In this document: positions 6,948-14,529 of the stretch, piece after piece | How the letters are laid out: each line of letters begins with the position of its first letter | Numbering within the stretch: the stretch's first letter is position 1 | Origin: Actinomyces sp. | GTDB taxonomy: Bacteria > Actinomycetota > Actinomycetes > Actinomycetales > Actinomycetaceae | Assembly (NCBI GenBank): GCA_018375675.1 | Contig: JAHACW010000053.1 | Span: forward strand, 1 to 15,795 | DNA: 15,795 nucleotides | Direction of reading: 5' to 3' | Translations under genes and position numbers: made by a program | Notes under the pieces: model-generated | Seen by the model: only the letters and a program-made list of their open reading frames with translations | Told to the model about the DNA's origin: nothing | Databases searched by the model: none

Positions 6948-8051
6948 TCAGGCCCGCCTGGCGGTCAAGATCGAGCACAGTTCGCGCAGCATAGCGCGAG
7001 CATCCTCGTCGAAGGTGCTGGCCTCAAGGGCGGCGTCTCCGTCAGCCACGAGGCGTGCAATCTCAGCCTCGTGCGCTGCGCGCCCGTTGCGCTCCACGAT
7101 GTCGGTAGCAGTCGCGATCTGCTCTGCCGAGGCCTCGGCCACCCCGAGAACGTCGGTGAGGGCGCGCCGCTCAGCGGGGGAGGAGGCCTCCCATGTGAGC
7201 GCCAGGAGCGCAGTGCGCTTTCCTTCGCGCAAGTCGTCGCCGGCTGGCTTGCCCGTGACTGCCGGGTCTCCGAAGACCCCGAGATCATCATCGCGCAGCT
7301 GGAAAGCCAGGCCCCACGGGGTCAGAATCGTCTCGAGAACATCGAGCAGGTCGGCGACGTGATGGAACGACGGTGCAGCGCAGATTGCGCCGAGGAGGGC
7401 CGGGTGGACGACCGAGTAGTGGGCCGACTTGTGCAGTGCCACCTCGAGCGAGTCGCTCATGTTCAGCGCATCTGTACGCTCAGGATCAAGCGGGGTCTGC
7501 TCGGCTGTGATGTCGAGGTACTGGCCCAGCGCGACCTCCGCATGCATATCTGCGAACCGGCGCGCAAACGCACGCGCGCAGTCCTCTCGCAGTGTCAGGG
7601 CCTGCTCGTCCGCGGCTGCCGTCGCAGCCGAAAAGAGGAAATCGCCGACCAAAATAGCGCTGTGCCGACCGAAGTCCGTCGACGATCCGATCCACGACTG
7701 CGCGGCGTGGTAATCCGTGAGCGTTCGGTGAGGGGTGGGCATGCCGCGTCGTTCGTCGGCCTTGTCGATGATGTCGTCGTGGACGAGGGCACTGGCCTGA
7801 TAGAGCTCCAGTGCCGCGCTGAGATGGGGCAGTGATACGTCATCGATGGCTGTTCCGGAACTGAGCGCGTAGCCCACGTGAGCCATGAGGGCACGGAAAC
7901 GCTTCCCTCCGGTGACGGAGGCGAGGACCGCGCGTGAGAATTCCTCGGATCGGCCGGAAGCTCCGGCGCGGGCGAGGAGATGCGCGAGGCTGGTGGCCGT
8001 CGCCTCGTCGATTGATGGACGCAGCGTTGCGAAACTGTCGCTCAGAGTCAT
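6948..8051 (-). CDS. idsA: Trans-polyprenyl diphosphate synthase (IdsA/GrcC type)
   Basis: This 367-residue all-helical prenyltransferase joins isopentenyl diphosphate to an allylic diphosphate. It carries GGKRFRA (48-54, substrate binding) and the first aspartate-rich motif DDIID (92-96) followed by the Arg pair RR (101-102). HKSAHYSV (207-214) follows, then the second aspartate-rich motif in LRDDDLGVFGD (252-262) with GKPAGDDLREGKR after it. The second motif ends in Gly instead of the usual Asp, as in actinobacterial relatives that I recall. Small residues (Ser87, Ala88) precede the first motif, so no bulky plug is seen there, but product length cannot be fixed by eye. Likely products feed menaquinone side chains or isoprenoid carriers. 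It ends 15 nt from the convergent Rv2175c-like gene. The ATG has a -10 box 6 nt upstream and no ribosome-binding site. Confidence 0.9.
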   Translation of the reverse strand: MTLSDSFATLRPSIDEATATSLAHLLARAGASGRSEEFSRAVLASVTGGKRFRALMAHVGYALSSGTAIDDVSLPHLSAALELYQASALVHDDIIDKADERRGMPTPHRTLTDYHAAQSWIGSSTDFGRHSAILVGDFLFSAATAAADEQALTLREDCARAFARRFADMHAEVALGQYLDITAEQTPLDPERTDALNMSDSLEVALHKSAHYSVVHPALLGAICAAPSFHHVADLLDVLETILTPWGLAFQLRDDDLGVFGDPAVTGKPAGDDLREGKRTALLALTWEASSPAERRALTDVLGVAEASAEQIATATDIVERNGRAAHEAEIARLVADGDAALEASTFDEDARAMLRELCSILTARRA

Positions 8052-8069
8052 AGGCCCACTCTAACTGAG
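8041..8069. promoter_or_regulatory. -10 hexamer and imperfect dyad at the start of the polyprenyl synthase gene
   Basis: The minus-strand -10 box TAGAGT (8058-8063) ends 6 nt before the ATG at 8051, which predicts a leaderless mRNA. The box overlaps an imperfect inverted repeat: AGAGT at 8044-8048 pairs with ACTCT at 8058-8062, and CTC at 8041-8043 with GAG at 8067-8069 across a 4-nt bulge. The start codon lies in the loop. The promoter call is moderate; the dyad may be chance. Confidence 0.45.
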
Positions 8070-8142
8070 GTTCGAGCGCGTGCGTGAGCCCAAGGCGGGG
8101 GATCCTCACACCTACCATCAGGAAAACTAAACGGCAAGGCAC

Positions 8143-8177
8143 TAGACTTGGCGCTGGTATGCCGATTTGCAATCGGC
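8143..8177 (+). promoter_or_regulatory. Possible sigA promoter -10 and 5' leader hairpin
   Basis: TAGACT at 8143-8148 is the best -10 candidate upstream of the sigma-factor gene; no clear -35 is present. Transcription would begin near 8155. Almost at once comes a 7-bp perfect stem with a 3-nt loop (GCCGATT at 8161-8167, AATCGGC at 8171-8177). The leader before the GTG at 8213 is about 58 nt. A hairpin at the extreme 5' end could stabilise the mRNA or be a small regulatory element. Confidence 0.4.
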
Positions 8178-8212
8178 TCCGTTGTGCATGCCCATCAATG
8201 AAAGGGACCCGT

Positions 8213-9823
8213 GTGAGTGCATCTCGCGCTTCGGCAAAGGACTCCGCGACGACTGAGGAAACCACGGAGGTGAAGACCCCCGCGAAGAAGACCACGCGCG
8301 CCAAGAAGGCTGCCGCCGCGGTCGACGCGGCGAGCGCTCCCGCCGAGGAGAAGAAGTCTGCCGCGAAGAAGACGCCGGCGAAGAAGGCTCCCGCGAAGAA
8401 GACGACGAAGAAGGCCGCAGACGCCGCTGAGGTGGAGTCCAAGGCTCCTGCGAAGAAGACCGCCGCGAAGAAGACCACGAAGAAGGCCGCAGACGCGGGT
8501 GAGGCGGAGTCCAAGGCTCCTGCGAAGAAGACGGCTGCTAAGAAGACTGCGAAGAAGACCACCGACGCGCCCGAAGAGAAGGCGACGAAGAAGCCCGCCG
8601 CGAAGAAGACGCGCGGTCGCAAGCAGAAGGAAGAAGAGGTCGTCGAGGAGGTCGTCGAGGAGCTCGTTGACACCGTCGACGAAGACTTCGAGCCGACTGG
8701 CGAGGACCTTGAGGACCCCGAACTCGAGACTGAGACTGTCGACGAAGAAGAAGCTGACGCGGAGGACGACGCGGAGGACGAGGATCCGAAGCTCGCTGAG
8801 GGTGCCGCACTTCGTGAGCGCACGAACGATGGTATCCACGTCAAGGGTGGCTTCGTCGTCTCTGATTCCGATGAGACTGACGAACCCGTCCAGCAGGTGA
8901 CGGTCGCCGGCGCAACCGCCGACCCGGTGAAGGACTACCTCAAGCAGATCGGTAAGGTCTCCCTGCTGAACGCCGAGCAGGAAGTGGACCTCGCCCGCCG
9001 CATCGAAGCCGGCCTCTACGCTGAATATAAGCTGAAGAACCAGGCCGATGAGATGACCAGCCGCGAGCGTCGCGAGCTGCACTTCCTCGCACAGGACGGC
9101 CAGCAGGCGAAGAACCACCTGCTTGAGGCGAACCTCCGCCTCGTCGTGTCGCTGGCCAAGCGCTACACCGGCCGCGGTATGCAGTTCCTGGACCTGATCC
9201 AGGAAGGCAATCTGGGCCTCATTCGCGCTGTCGAAAAGTTCGATTACACGAAGGGTTACAAGTTCTCGACCTACGCCACCTGGTGGATTCGTCAGGCAAT
9301 CACCCGCGCGATGGCGGACCAGGCTCGCACGATCCGCATCCCGGTGCACATGGTCGAGGTCATCAACAAGCTTGCGCGTGTCCAGCGCCAGATGCTCCAA
9401 GACCTGGGTCGCGAACCCACTCCCGAGGAACTGGCAAAGGAACTCGACATGACCGCCGAGAAGGTCGTCGAAGTTCAGAAGTATGGTCGCGAGCCGATTT
9501 CGCTGCACACGCCTCTCGGCGAGGACGGCGACTCCGAGTTCGGTGACCTCATTGAGGACTCCGAGGCCATCGTGCCCGCGGACGCCGTGTCCTTTACCCT
9601 CCTGCAGGAGCAGCTCCACCACGTCCTGGACACGCTGTCCGAGCGTGAAGCCGGCGTTGTATCGATGCGCTTCGGCTTGGGCGACGGTCAGCCGAAGACT
9701 CTTGATGAAATCGGCAAGGTCTACGGCGTGACGCGCGAGCGTATCCGTCAGATTGAGTCCAAGACCATGTCGAAGCTGCGTCACCCCTCGCGTTCACAGG
9801 TGCTGCGCGACTACCTCGACTGA
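8213..9823 (+). CDS. sigA: Primary RNA polymerase sigma factor (sigma-70 group 1, SigA/HrdB)
   Basis: This 536-residue protein directs RNA polymerase to housekeeping promoters. Residues 20-138 are dominated by Lys and Ala (AKKT/KKA runs) and about 139-195 are strongly acidic. Region 1.2 ([16 protein letters not shown], from about 238) follows. Region 2 (about 302-387) has [39 protein letters not shown] and the region 2.4 segment RTIRIPVHM. Region 3 has [13 protein letters not shown]. The region 4.2 helix-turn-helix [22 protein letters not shown] spans about 496-517. The [14 protein letters not shown] and RTIRIPVH motifs mark group 1 or 2, and the long N-terminus points to the essential primary factor. 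GTG at 8213 is preferred because AAAGGGA at 8201-8207 sits 5 nt upstream; an in-frame ATG at 8198 has no ribosome-binding site and would add five residues. The Lys-rich part contains a tandem repeat. Confidence 0.97.
   Translation: MSASRASAKDSATTEETTEVKTPAKKTTRAKKAAAAVDAASAPAEEKKSAAKKTPAKKAPAKKTTKKAADAAEVESKAPAKKTAAKKTTKKAADAGEAESKAPAKKTAAKKTAKKTTDAPEEKATKKPAAKKTRGRKQKEEEVVEEVVEELVDTVDEDFEPTGEDLEDPELETETVDEEEADAEDDAEDEDPKLAEGAALRERTNDGIHVKGGFVVSDSDETDEPVQQVTVAGATADPVKDYLKQIGKVSLLNAEQEVDLARRIEAGLYAEYKLKNQADEMTSRERRELHFLAQDGQQAKNHLLEANLRLVVSLAKRYTGRGMQFLDLIQEGNLGLIRAVEKFDYTKGYKFSTYATWWIRQAITRAMADQARTIRIPVHMVEVINKLARVQRQMLQDLGREPTPEELAKELDMTAEKVVEVQKYGREPISLHTPLGEDGDSEFGDLIEDSEAIVPADAVSFTLLQEQLHHVLDTLSEREAGVVSMRFGLGDGQPKTLDEIGKVYGVTRERIRQIESKTMSKLRHPSRSQVLRDYLD
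8408..8551 (+). repeat. Two tandem 72-bp repeats coding the Lys/Ala-rich part of SigA
   Basis: Units 8408-8479 and 8480-8551 encode near-identical 24-residue blocks beginning KKAADA and running through [14 protein letters not shown]. They differ at only a few codons, so this is a recent or homogenised duplication inside the disordered N-terminal arm. Slippage or unequal exchange could change copy number between strains. Confidence 0.85.
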
Positions 9824-9840
9824 CGCGCTATCGACACATT

Positions 9841-9872
9841 CGAGGGCCGGGAACAATCGTTCCCGGCCCTCG
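9841..9872. terminator. Strong hairpin terminator after sigA
   Basis: A perfect 14-bp stem (CGAGGGCCGGGAAC at 9841-9854 and its complement at 9859-9872) with an AATC tetraloop begins 17 nt after the sigA stop. No U-run follows, which is common for actinobacterial terminators. Confidence 0.8.
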
Positions 9873-9949
9873 TGACAACATCGTCACAATGCGCGCATGT
9901 GCGGGTGGCATCGTCGCGTATTGGGGTTCTCGTAAGGCAGGATGATCAC

Positions 9950-10348
9950 ATGCTTGAGGGTGCACTGATTCTTGTTTTGACCGTCGTTCTGGTCCTCGTC
10001 GTTGCTGGTGGCGTTGTCGCTGTCCTGGCGCTGTCGCGCCGTAGCGCGGATGAGTGGAAGGGCGTCATCAAGCGAGAGAGTGAGGAAATTGCCGAAGAGG
10101 TGAAGACCCATCACTCGCTGCCCAAGCGTGCCTCCTCCTCACCCGATGGACCCGTGGTTCCGCGTACAGCGTCCCTGCACTCGCTCCTGCAAAGCGGCGA
10201 CTCGAAGAGCGCCTACTTTGACGCTGACCGTCTACCCGGCATCGACCGTCTTGAAACGGTGACTGACCGCGTGAGCGTGCGCTTTGACCGTGGCCGGCGA
10301 AGTGCTGACGGAAGCGGGGAGTCCGTGCAGGAGTCAACGCAGCCATAA
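9950..10348 (+). CDS. Small single-pass membrane protein of unknown function
   Basis: I do not recognise this 132-residue protein. Residues about 4-28 form one very hydrophobic Leu/Val/Ala helix, followed at once by Arg-Arg, so the N-terminus is probably outside or in the membrane with the rest in the cytoplasm. The remainder is polar: a charged, probably helical stretch (KRESEEIAEEVK, about 41-52), a Ser/Pro linker, then a mixed region to the end with no catalytic motif. The ATG at 9950 is chosen because AGGA ends 7 nt upstream and because it places the membrane helix at the N-terminus; the frame is open back to 9872, into the sigA terminator. It sits alone between the sigA hairpin and the ftsY dyad. 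Proximity to ftsY/ffh hints at membrane protein biogenesis, but this is only context. The codon pattern and hydrophobic helix argue for a real gene. Confidence 0.7.
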   Translation: MLEGALILVLTVVLVLVVAGGVVAVLALSRRSADEWKGVIKRESEEIAEEVKTHHSLPKRASSSPDGPVVPRTASLHSLLQSGDSKSAYFDADRLPGIDRLETVTDRVSVRFDRGRRSADGSGESVQESTQP

Positions 10349-10381
10349 CGCAGTGATGCCGCACTCAGGTTTTCTGTCAAG

Positions 10382-10415
10382 AGCGTCCATAGGGGATAAT
10401 GACCCTATGGACGCT
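10382..10415. promoter_or_regulatory. Perfect 13-bp inverted repeat spanning the ftsY -10 box and start codon
   Basis: AGCGTCCATAGGG (10382-10394) and its exact complement CCCTATGGACGCT (10403-10415) flank an 8-nt loop. The loop holds GATAAT (10395-10400), the likely ftsY -10 box, ending 6 nt before the ATG at 10407. The right arm contains that ATG and runs into TTTTATTT. In RNA coming from upstream it would form a stem plus U-rich tail, like an intrinsic terminator for the small membrane-protein gene. In an mRNA starting at the ATG the left arm is missing and no hairpin forms. It could also be an operator in DNA form. Confidence 0.8.
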
Positions 10416-11648
10416 TTTATTTCCACCCTCCAATCGCCGTGGGCAGTCGTTATCGCCCTGGCGGTCGCCGTGCTTATCGGTGTCGTCATTCGCTTTGCCG
10501 TGAGCTCGCGTCGCCGTTCGTCGCAGGACGTGACCCCTCAGCCTCAGGTGCAGGCTCCCGTCGAGGCTCGTCCCGACACACCTGTCGAGGCGTCGCTTGA
10601 TGACGCTGACCAACCTCGAGCGGGTCCGGCGGATGAGCTCGAGCCCACCCCCGACCAGAGCCCTGATACTCCCGCAACCCCGGCCTCGTCCATCGAGCGC
10701 CCCGAACCCGTGCGCGGCCGCATGGAGCGCCTGCGCGAACGTCTCGCGTCTTCCGGCTCGCTGGGACGCGCGATCCTCGGCGTTCTCAGCCGCGGCCAGC
10801 TTGGTGCCGCCGACTGGGAGGAGATCGAGGAATCGCTCCTCATCGCTGACCTCGGTCTCGAGGCCACTGACGCGCTGATGGAAGCCCTCAAGCGTCGCGT
10901 CGCGGTCGAGTCAGTGACTGACGAAGCGCGCATTCGTGAGATCCTTCGCGAGGAGCTCCTGGCCCTCGTCGATCCCTCCATGGATCGCTCTCTTAACCTT
11001 GAGCGCCCCGAGGTCGACGGCTCCGTCAAGCCCGCGGTCGTCCTGATGGTCGGTGTGAATGGCACCGGAAAGACCACGACCGTTGGCAAGCTCGCGCGCA
11101 TCCTCGTCGCGGAAGACAAGTCCGTGATTCTGGGTGCCGCCGATACCTTCCGCGCGGCCGCTGCCGATCAGCTGGCGACGTGGGGCGAGCGAGTTGGTGT
11201 CGATGTCGTGCGCAGCGACCGCGAGGGCGCAGACCCGGCCTCTGTTGCCTTTGAAGCCGTGCGCGAAGGTGTCGAGCGTGACGTCGACGTTGTTCTCGTC
11301 GATACCGCGGGACGCCTGCAGAACAAGTCCACGCTGATGGATGAGCTCGGTAAGATCAAGCGCGTTATGACCAAGCAGGCCCCGGTCTCCGAGGTCCTTC
11401 TGGTGCTCGACGCGACCACCGGCCAAAACGGTATGAAGCAGGCCGAGGTCTTCGCGGAGGCCACCGGCGTGACCGGCATCGTTCTGACGAAGCTCGACGG
11501 CTCCGCTAAGGGAGGTATCGTTGTCTCCGTCCAGCGTGCGCTGGGCGTTCCGGTGAAGTTCGTCGGCCTCGGCGAGGGGGCCGACGATCTGGCCCCCTTC
11601 GACCCGCAGGGCTTTGTCGACGCGATTGTGGGTTCCGCGCAGGGCTGA
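10407..11648 (+). CDS. ftsY: Signal recognition particle receptor FtsY
   Basis: This 413-residue SRP-family GTPase docks the SRP-ribosome complex at the membrane during co-translational targeting. An N-terminal hydrophobic helix (about 10-32) anchors it, unlike E. coli FtsY, which binds by an amphipathic region. A Pro/Glu/Asp-rich linker (about 40-105) follows, then the four-helix N domain (from MERLRERLASSG) and the G domain. GTPase motifs are GVNGTGKTTT (216-225), DTFRAAAADQL, DTAGR (299-303), TKLDG (361-365) and the following SAKGG typical of this family. FGLGEGADDLAPFDP-like C-terminal sequence (VGLGEGADDL) closes the domain. The ATG at 10407 is chosen because it has a GATAAT box 6 nt upstream and gives a sensible membrane anchor; a frame open back to 10284 overlaps the preceding gene. 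It is separated from ffh by a hairpin, so each probably has its own transcript. Confidence 0.96.
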   Translation: MDAFISTLQSPWAVVIALAVAVLIGVVIRFAVSSRRRSSQDVTPQPQVQAPVEARPDTPVEASLDDADQPRAGPADELEPTPDQSPDTPATPASSIERPEPVRGRMERLRERLASSGSLGRAILGVLSRGQLGAADWEEIEESLLIADLGLEATDALMEALKRRVAVESVTDEARIREILREELLALVDPSMDRSLNLERPEVDGSVKPAVVLMVGVNGTGKTTTVGKLARILVAEDKSVILGAADTFRAAAADQLATWGERVGVDVVRSDREGADPASVAFEAVREGVERDVDVVLVDTAGRLQNKSTLMDELGKIKRVMTKQAPVSEVLLVLDATTGQNGMKQAEVFAEATGVTGIVLTKLDGSAKGGIVVSVQRALGVPVKFVGLGEGADDLAPFDPQGFVDAIVGSAQG

Positions 11649-11664
11649 ACCCCGCCACCATGAC

Positions 11665-11709
11665 GCGTACCTCGGCCCCGGTGAGACGACTCCCGGGGCC
11701 GAGGTGCGC
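11665..11709. terminator. Long hairpin between ftsY and ffh
   Basis: A 12-bp perfect core (CCTCGGCCCCGG at 11670-11681 with its complement at 11693-11704) extends outward by about five more pairs, one of them G-U, to 11665 and 11709. The loop is 11 nt. It starts 17 nt after the ftsY stop and has no U-run downstream. It most likely ends the ftsY transcript. TAACCT at 11710-11715 just after it is a possible ffh -10 box. Confidence 0.75.
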
Positions 11710-11750
11710 TAACCTGTGCCTAGTACAGCCGCCATCTTGGGAGTAAACAC

Positions 11751-13334
11751 GTGTTTGGAAACCTGTCAGATCGTCTGAGCCAGTCGTTCCGTAGCCTGCG
11801 CAGCCGCGGCGTCCTGACCGAGTCGGACGTCGATCACGCGATTTCCGACATTCGTCGCGCCCTCATTGACGCGGACGTTGCGCTTCCCGTCGTTCGCCAG
11901 TTCACCACGCAGGTTCGCGAAAAGGCGTACGGTGCAGCTCGCTCCAAGGCGCTTAACCCGGGCCAGCAGGTCGTCTCCATCGTGCATGAGGAACTCGTTG
12001 AGATCCTCGGTGGCGCCACGCGTGAGCTGACCTTCGCAGAGTCCGGCCCCACCGTCTTCATGCTCGCCGGCCTCCAGGGTGCCGGTAAGACCACGCTCGC
12101 CGGAAAGCTGGGTAAGTGGCTGCGCGAGGAGGGCAAGACCGTCCTGCTCGTCGCCTCCGACCTCCAGCGCCCCAACGCTGTCCAGCAGCTCCAGGTTGTC
12201 GGTGAGCGCGCCGGCGTCAAGGTGTGGGCACCCGAGCCCGGAAACGGCGTCGGCGACCCCGTCGAGGTCGCGCGCAGCGGCGTCGAGTTTGCCCGCCAGA
12301 GCGGTATCAACGTGGTCATCGTCGATACGGCCGGCCGTCTCGGTGTCGACCAGGAGATGATGGAGCAGGCGATCGCCATCCGCGACGCCGTCAACCCCCA
12401 CGAGATCATGTTCGTCCTCGACGCCATGGTTGGTCAGGACGCGGTCTCCACCTCCACAGCCTTCCGTGACGGCGTCGGCTTCACGGGCGTCGTCCTGTCC
12501 AAGCTGGATGGCGACGCGCGCGGTGGTGCCGCGCTGTCCGTTCGCGGCGTGACCGGCGCGCCGATTCTGTTTGCCTCGACGGGTGAGGGGCTCGACGACT
12601 TTGAGCGCTTCCACGCCGACCGTATGGCCGGCCGCATCCTCGACATGGGTGACATCCTCACCCTCATCGAGCAGGCCGAAAAGAAGATGGATGCCGAGGA
12701 GGCGGAGAAGGTCGCGGCCAAGGCAATGGCCGGCCAGCTCACCCTCGGCGACTTCCTGAGCCAGCTCCAGCAGATCAAGAAGCTCGGCTCGATGAAGAAG
12801 ATGCTCGGTATGATCCCGGGCGCTGCCCAGATGCGCGAGCAGATCGAGAACTTCGACGAGCGCGAGGTCGACCGCGTTGAGGCCATCGTCCGTTCGATGA
12901 CCCCGGCCGAGCGTGAGGACGTGTCGATCCTTAACGGCTCTCGTCGAGCGCGTATCGCCCGCGGTTCTGGCACGACTGTGACCGAGGTGAACCAGCTCGT
13001 GCAGCGCTTCGAGGCAGCGCGCGAGATGATGGCGCAGATGGGCCAGATGGGTGGCGGTGTTCCCGGTATGGGCGCACTGCCGGGCCGCGGCGGCAAGGCG
13101 AAGCAGAAGGCCAACGCCCGCAAGGCTCAGGCCCAGCGCGCTCGCATGAAGAAGAGTGCACGCTCCGGTAACCCCGCCAAGCGTCGCCAGCAGGAACTCG
13201 AGGCCATGCTGCCCCCGTCCGAGCGCAGCGCGCCCCAGGGCTCGTCCTTCGGTGTCGCCCAGGAGGCCCCCGCTCCGCGTCCGACGATCGACGATCTGCC
13301 GGACGACGTCAAGCGCATGCTTGGCCAGCTCTGA
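11751..13334 (+). CDS. ffh: Signal recognition particle GTPase Ffh (SRP54)
   Basis: This 527-residue protein binds SRP RNA and signal sequences and forms a GTPase pair with FtsY. The N domain occupies about 1-88. The G domain has GLQGAGKTT (107-115), DLQRPNAVQQL (137-147), DTAGR (192-196) and SKLDGDARGGAALS (250-263). The M domain (from about 325) includes GDFLSQLQQIKKLGSMKKMLGMIPG, the SRP-RNA-binding helix-turn-helix around GSRRARIARGSGTTVTEVNQLVQRF (396-420), and Met-rich MMAQMGQMGGG. A basic, probably disordered tail (about 447-480) and a short acidic end follow. The GTG at 11751 is supported by GGGAG at 11739-11743 with 7-nt spacing and by the family-typical start FGNLSDRLS. The downstream amidohydrolase gene begins 3 nt after the stop. 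Confidence 0.97.
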   Translation: MFGNLSDRLSQSFRSLRSRGVLTESDVDHAISDIRRALIDADVALPVVRQFTTQVREKAYGAARSKALNPGQQVVSIVHEELVEILGGATRELTFAESGPTVFMLAGLQGAGKTTLAGKLGKWLREEGKTVLLVASDLQRPNAVQQLQVVGERAGVKVWAPEPGNGVGDPVEVARSGVEFARQSGINVVIVDTAGRLGVDQEMMEQAIAIRDAVNPHEIMFVLDAMVGQDAVSTSTAFRDGVGFTGVVLSKLDGDARGGAALSVRGVTGAPILFASTGEGLDDFERFHADRMAGRILDMGDILTLIEQAEKKMDAEEAEKVAAKAMAGQLTLGDFLSQLQQIKKLGSMKKMLGMIPGAAQMREQIENFDEREVDRVEAIVRSMTPAEREDVSILNGSRRARIARGSGTTVTEVNQLVQRFEAAREMMAQMGQMGGGVPGMGALPGRGGKAKQKANARKAQAQRARMKKSARSGNPAKRRQQELEAMLPPSERSAPQGSSFGVAQEAPAPRPTIDDLPDDVKRMLGQL

Positions 13335-13337
13335 GGC

Positions 13338-14444
13338 ATGGAGTTCTCCGGCCTCGCCCTATGGGCGGACAACACGTCTGAGCGACCGTCGTGGGTGCGC
13401 GGCACATGGCGCGTCAATGGGGGAGTGATCCGTCGGGTCTCTGACGGTGAAGAGGCTCCGTCGGTCGGCGTCATTGTCCCCGGCATGGTGGATACGCACT
13501 GCCATATCGGCTACTCGGAGACCGGTTCGGTGTCCGAAGCACAGATGGTGGAGCAGGCGCGCGTGACGCTCGCGAGTGGTGTGACCGTCGTGCGGGACTG
13601 CGGTGTCCCGGTCGATAACTCGGCGGCGGCGAGTGCGACCGGCTTGCACCTGATCCGCTGTGGTCGCCATGTTGCGCGCCCAAAGCGTTACATGCGTGAC
13701 CTGCCGCTGGACGTCGACGATCAGCGTGAGCTTCCCGCAGTCCTCGCGTCGATGGCTCACTCCTCCGACGGGTGGGTGAAGATCGTCGGAGACTGGATCG
13801 ACCGCAGTGCCGGAGCAGACTCGGACCTCATGCCCCTGTGGGACCCTGCCGTGTTGACTGACGCTGTTGCCGCCGTGCACGAGGCCGGGGCGAGGATCGC
13901 CGTGCATGCGTTCTCACATCGCGTGATCGACTCGCTCATTGAGGCCGGCGTTGACGACATTGAACATGGCAGCGGTATCGATGAAGATCAGGCCAGCGAG
14001 ATTGCTGCACGCGGAATCGCTGTGACGCCGACGCTGCGCCAGGTCGAGCTCTTCAAGGATTTTGCGGCCCAGGCGGGGGCGAAGTACCCCGTCTATGCGG
14101 CGACGATGCTGGGCATGTACGACGCGCGGCGCTCCCACTTCCAGATGCTCGTCGACTCTGGCGTCCTTCTCCTCATGGGAACCGACTCGGGTGGCTACCA
14201 GGATCACGGTACGATCGCCGGCGAGCTTGACCTGTGGCTCCAATGGGGCGCACCTGCTGAGTTTGCGATCGATGCCGCGACGTGGGTGAGCCAGCGCTAC
14301 CTCGGCTACCCGGGCCTCGTCGAGGGCGGTCCCGCTGATTTCCTCATCCTGGACGAGGACCCGAGGGCCAATCCGACGATCCTTGCGAAGCCTGCGCGCG
14401 TCACGGTGGGTGGAGCGTCTGTCTGGGAGCGTCCGTCCGCCTGA
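13338..14444 (+). CDS. Metal-dependent amidohydrolase (imidazolonepropionase/prolidase-like branch)
   Basis: This 368-residue protein belongs to the amidohydrolase TIM-barrel superfamily. It has VDTHCHIG (His54 and His56, metal site), Lys148 in VKIVGDW (the usual bridging carboxylated Lys), His190 in AVHAFS, His210 in DDIEHGSGI and catalytic Asp283 in GTDSGG. A small beta-sandwich flanks the barrel, with a C-terminal return ending GPADFLILDEDP. The full set of ligands suggests an active hydrolase of a C-N or cyclic amide bond. The substrate cannot be told; cyclic imides, dipeptides or imidazolone-like compounds are all known in this branch. The ATG lies 3 nt after the ffh stop with no strong ribosome-binding site, so translation is probably coupled to ffh. 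A catabolic-type hydrolase in an SRP operon is an odd pairing with no obvious functional link. Confidence 0.88.
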   Translation: MEFSGLALWADNTSERPSWVRGTWRVNGGVIRRVSDGEEAPSVGVIVPGMVDTHCHIGYSETGSVSEAQMVEQARVTLASGVTVVRDCGVPVDNSAAASATGLHLIRCGRHVARPKRYMRDLPLDVDDQRELPAVLASMAHSSDGWVKIVGDWIDRSAGADSDLMPLWDPAVLTDAVAAVHEAGARIAVHAFSHRVIDSLIEAGVDDIEHGSGIDEDQASEIAARGIAVTPTLRQVELFKDFAAQAGAKYPVYAATMLGMYDARRSHFQMLVDSGVLLLMGTDSGGYQDHGTIAGELDLWLQWGAPAEFAIDAATWVSQRYLGYPGLVEGGPADFLILDEDPRANPTILAKPARVTVGGASVWERPSA

Positions 14445-14499
14445 GCTCACGGCAGTGATCGATTTAACCGATTCGCGCGACACGGCACTTGCTCCTGAC

Positions 14500-14529
14500 T
14501 TGGGATTCAGGGGCGAAATATGGCATAAT
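14500..14529 (+). promoter_or_regulatory. rpsP-operon promoter with extended -10
   Basis: CATAAT at 14524-14529 is preceded directly by TGG, giving an extended -10. TTGGGA at 14500-14505 is a fair -35 with an 18-nt spacer. This is the best promoter match in the window. Transcription would start near 14536, leaving a leader of about 124 nt before the GTG at 14660. Confidence 0.7.

Noticed and set aside
8120..8160. An ECF-type (GGAA/GTT) stress promoter upstream of sigA
   Set aside because: GGAAAAC at 8121-8127 is a weak -35 match and no properly spaced GTT follows.
7840..8844. A 334-codon Ser/Ala/Phe-rich minus-strand frame across the idsA start and the sigA N-terminus
   Set aside because: It overlaps two well-supported genes and its AAFFAG-like repeats are only the reverse complement of the Lys-rich codons of SigA.
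8195..9784. A 529-codon open frame on the minus strand opposite sigA
   Set aside because: Antisense shadow; the Leu/Arg/Gly-rich part mirrors the Lys/Ala repeat codons and no domain is visible.
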